DNA of 7,604 nt from Methylocapsa sp. (lineage in GTDB: Bacteria; Pseudomonadota; Alphaproteobacteria; Rhizobiales; Beijerinckiaceae): positions 11,444 to 19,047 of the forward strand of contig PLUZ01000164.1 of the NCBI GenBank assembly GCA_003162995.1. Direction: 5' to 3'. This document shows, piece after piece, positions 6,648 to 7,604 of the stretch. Under the pieces are notes generated by a model. The model searched no databases. It was not told the origin of the DNA and was given only the letters and a program-made list of their open reading frames with translations. Made by a program: the position numbers and the translations under genes. How positions within the stretch are numbered: the stretch's first letter is position 1; each line of letters starts with the position of its first letter.

Positions 6648-7556
6648 TTGAGTTATCTTGCACCGCCGCCGGCGCCGGCTGCCGTTATCGTGACGAAGGA
6701 TGTTGGCGGTTTCGTCACGGATTACGAGAATCAAACTGCGATCTACCGGGTATCGCAACGCGAAGTCAGATTGCATGAGTGCCGCTCGGCATGCACGCTG
6801 GCGCTGAGCCTGCCCAATGTTTGCGTCTATCCCGATAGCATCCTGAAATTTCATCTGGCCTACGATCCGCGCAATCATCAACCGAATGCGGACGTCTCGC
6901 AACAAATGTTCAATAGCTATCCCGCCGCCGTGCGGGCGAGGCTCGGAACCTTGACCCGCGAATACAAGGTGCTGCGCGGAAGCGAGCTGATCAGCCTCGG
7001 TATTAGGGATTGCAACGCGCCGAAGACGATCGAGCCGAAGCCCGCCGAGCCGCAGATCCTGGTCGCCTCGGCCGCCGCGCGGAAGCCGCCGCAGGCAGGC
7101 CAAGAACAGACCGGCCAAGCCAAGCCTCTCCTCGCGGGGCTTATGGACAAAATGCTGTCGGTCTTCGGCGCAAGCGAGGCGGCAAACGCCATGCCCGGCC
7201 GCGTGGCGATCGCGCAGTCCCGCCCGGCCCAAAAACGAGCTCCAGACCAGATTTTGGTGGCGGACATCCCTTTGCCGCCGCAACGGCCGCTTGAGCTCGC
7301 GCAACCCGCAGGCGCCGCCACGCAGGTGCCGCTTCAAGAACCAGGTCAAGAAACAGTTAGAGCGGCGGCCGAAGCCGATGGTCAAGCCGCAAGCGAGCTG
7401 GCGCTCGTCGAGATCACAGAAGCCGCCCCGTTGCCGCCACACAGACCCGCGAATGCTGTGCACCGGCTTGCCCGGTTTGCCTTGCCGAAGCTGATCACCG
7501 GCGCGCAGCCAATTCTCCCGCCCGATTTCAGCGCCTATGCGGATATGGACCGCTAA
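6648..7556 (+). CDS. Hypothetical protein: C-x-S-A-C-T (ClpP-like) domain with Pro-rich tail
   Basis: 302 residues from a TTG at 6648, preceded by AAAGG (6637-6641) with 6 nt spacing; in-frame stops at 6636 and 6642 exclude any extension upstream. The next in-frame ATG is residue 87, inside the domain; a GTG at residue 15 has no ribosome binding site. Residues about 12-122 form the conserved-looking part: CRSACTLAL at 45-53, VCVYPD at 58-63, KFHLAY at 67-72, YPAAVRARL at 91-99, and a closing C122. This resembles predicted periplasmic ClpP-like proteins (COG3904 style, C-x-S-A-C followed by a histidine about 20 residues on), so S47 and H69 may be a catalytic pair; that is inference. Residues 123-302 are low-complexity, rich in Pro, Ala and Gln, with QILVA at 136-140 and 201-205 and PLPPxRP at 208-214 and 261-267. 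Apparent relatives carry signal peptides; none is seen here. The gene is divergent from hemW. Function unknown. Confidence 0.75.
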   Translation: MSYLAPPPAPAAVIVTKDVGGFVTDYENQTAIYRVSQREVRLHECRSACTLALSLPNVCVYPDSILKFHLAYDPRNHQPNADVSQQMFNSYPAAVRARLGTLTREYKVLRGSELISLGIRDCNAPKTIEPKPAEPQILVASAAARKPPQAGQEQTGQAKPLLAGLMDKMLSVFGASEAANAMPGRVAIAQSRPAQKRAPDQILVADIPLPPQRPLELAQPAGAATQVPLQEPGQETVRAAAEADGQAASELALVEITEAAPLPPHRPANAVHRLARFALPKLITGAQPILPPDFSAYADMDR

Positions 7557-7604
7557 ATCGCAAGATCTGGCCAATGCGCCTATCGGATGCCGGGTTTCCG
7601 GTCT

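Noticed and set aside
6551..6778. 75-codon plus-strand frame that could be the frameshifted 5' end of the C-x-S-A-C-T gene
   Set aside because: Its translation is not hydrophobic and has no signal-peptide character, so it does not supply the missing N-terminus.
6513..7574. 353-codon minus-strand open frame opposite the C-x-S-A-C-T gene
   Set aside because: Arg/Leu/Gly-rich shadow with no recognisable domain or signal; the plus strand carries a family-like motif set and ordered tail repeats.

Overview
The window looks like chromosomal DNA from a Gram-negative alphaproteobacterium, most likely Hyphomicrobiales (Rhizobiales) and possibly a Beijerinckiaceae or Methylocella-type lineage. The genus-level guess is weak. 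It rests on moderately high GC in most genes, a HemW of the alphaproteobacterial type, a large periplasmic alpha-2-macroglobulin, and a small C-x-S-A-C-T protein with 'PLPPxRP' tail motifs of a style common in that order. I see no mobile element, CRISPR array, tRNA or rRNA.

Layout. (1) 1-2714, minus strand: the N-terminal 904 residues of a bacterial alpha-2-macroglobulin family protein, open through the left edge of the window. (2) 2715-2973: spacer with a strong hairpin just after the next gene's stop codon. (3) 2974-4728, minus: an exported di-heme c-type cytochrome of the RoxA/MauG/di-heme peroxidase-like superfamily, with two CxxCH motifs. In the stretches counted by hand it is poorer in GC than its neighbours. 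(4) 4729-5049: a 321-bp spacer carrying an 11-bp-periodic direct repeat and two inverted repeats upstream of the cytochrome. (5) 5050-6234, minus: hemW, the radical-SAM heme chaperone. (6) 6235-6647: a divergent intergenic region. (7) 6648-7556, plus: a hypothetical protein with a short C-x-S-A-C-T domain reminiscent of ClpP-like periplasmic proteins, then a long Pro/Ala/Gln-rich tail. It starts with TTG and has no recognisable signal peptide.

How they fit together. The three minus-strand genes are codirectional, but spacers of 259 and 321 bp and separate ribosome binding sites argue against one tight operon. HemW (cytoplasmic heme handling) beside a periplasmic di-heme cytochrome is suggestive but may be coincidence. 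The alpha-2-macroglobulin is probably an unrelated periplasmic protease-trap or envelope-defence protein. I did not find a convincing new multi-gene system. The points most worth a second look are the orphan RoxA-like cytochrome, with its extra cysteine pair and repeat-rich upstream region, and the unusual N-terminus of the C-x-S-A-C-T protein.
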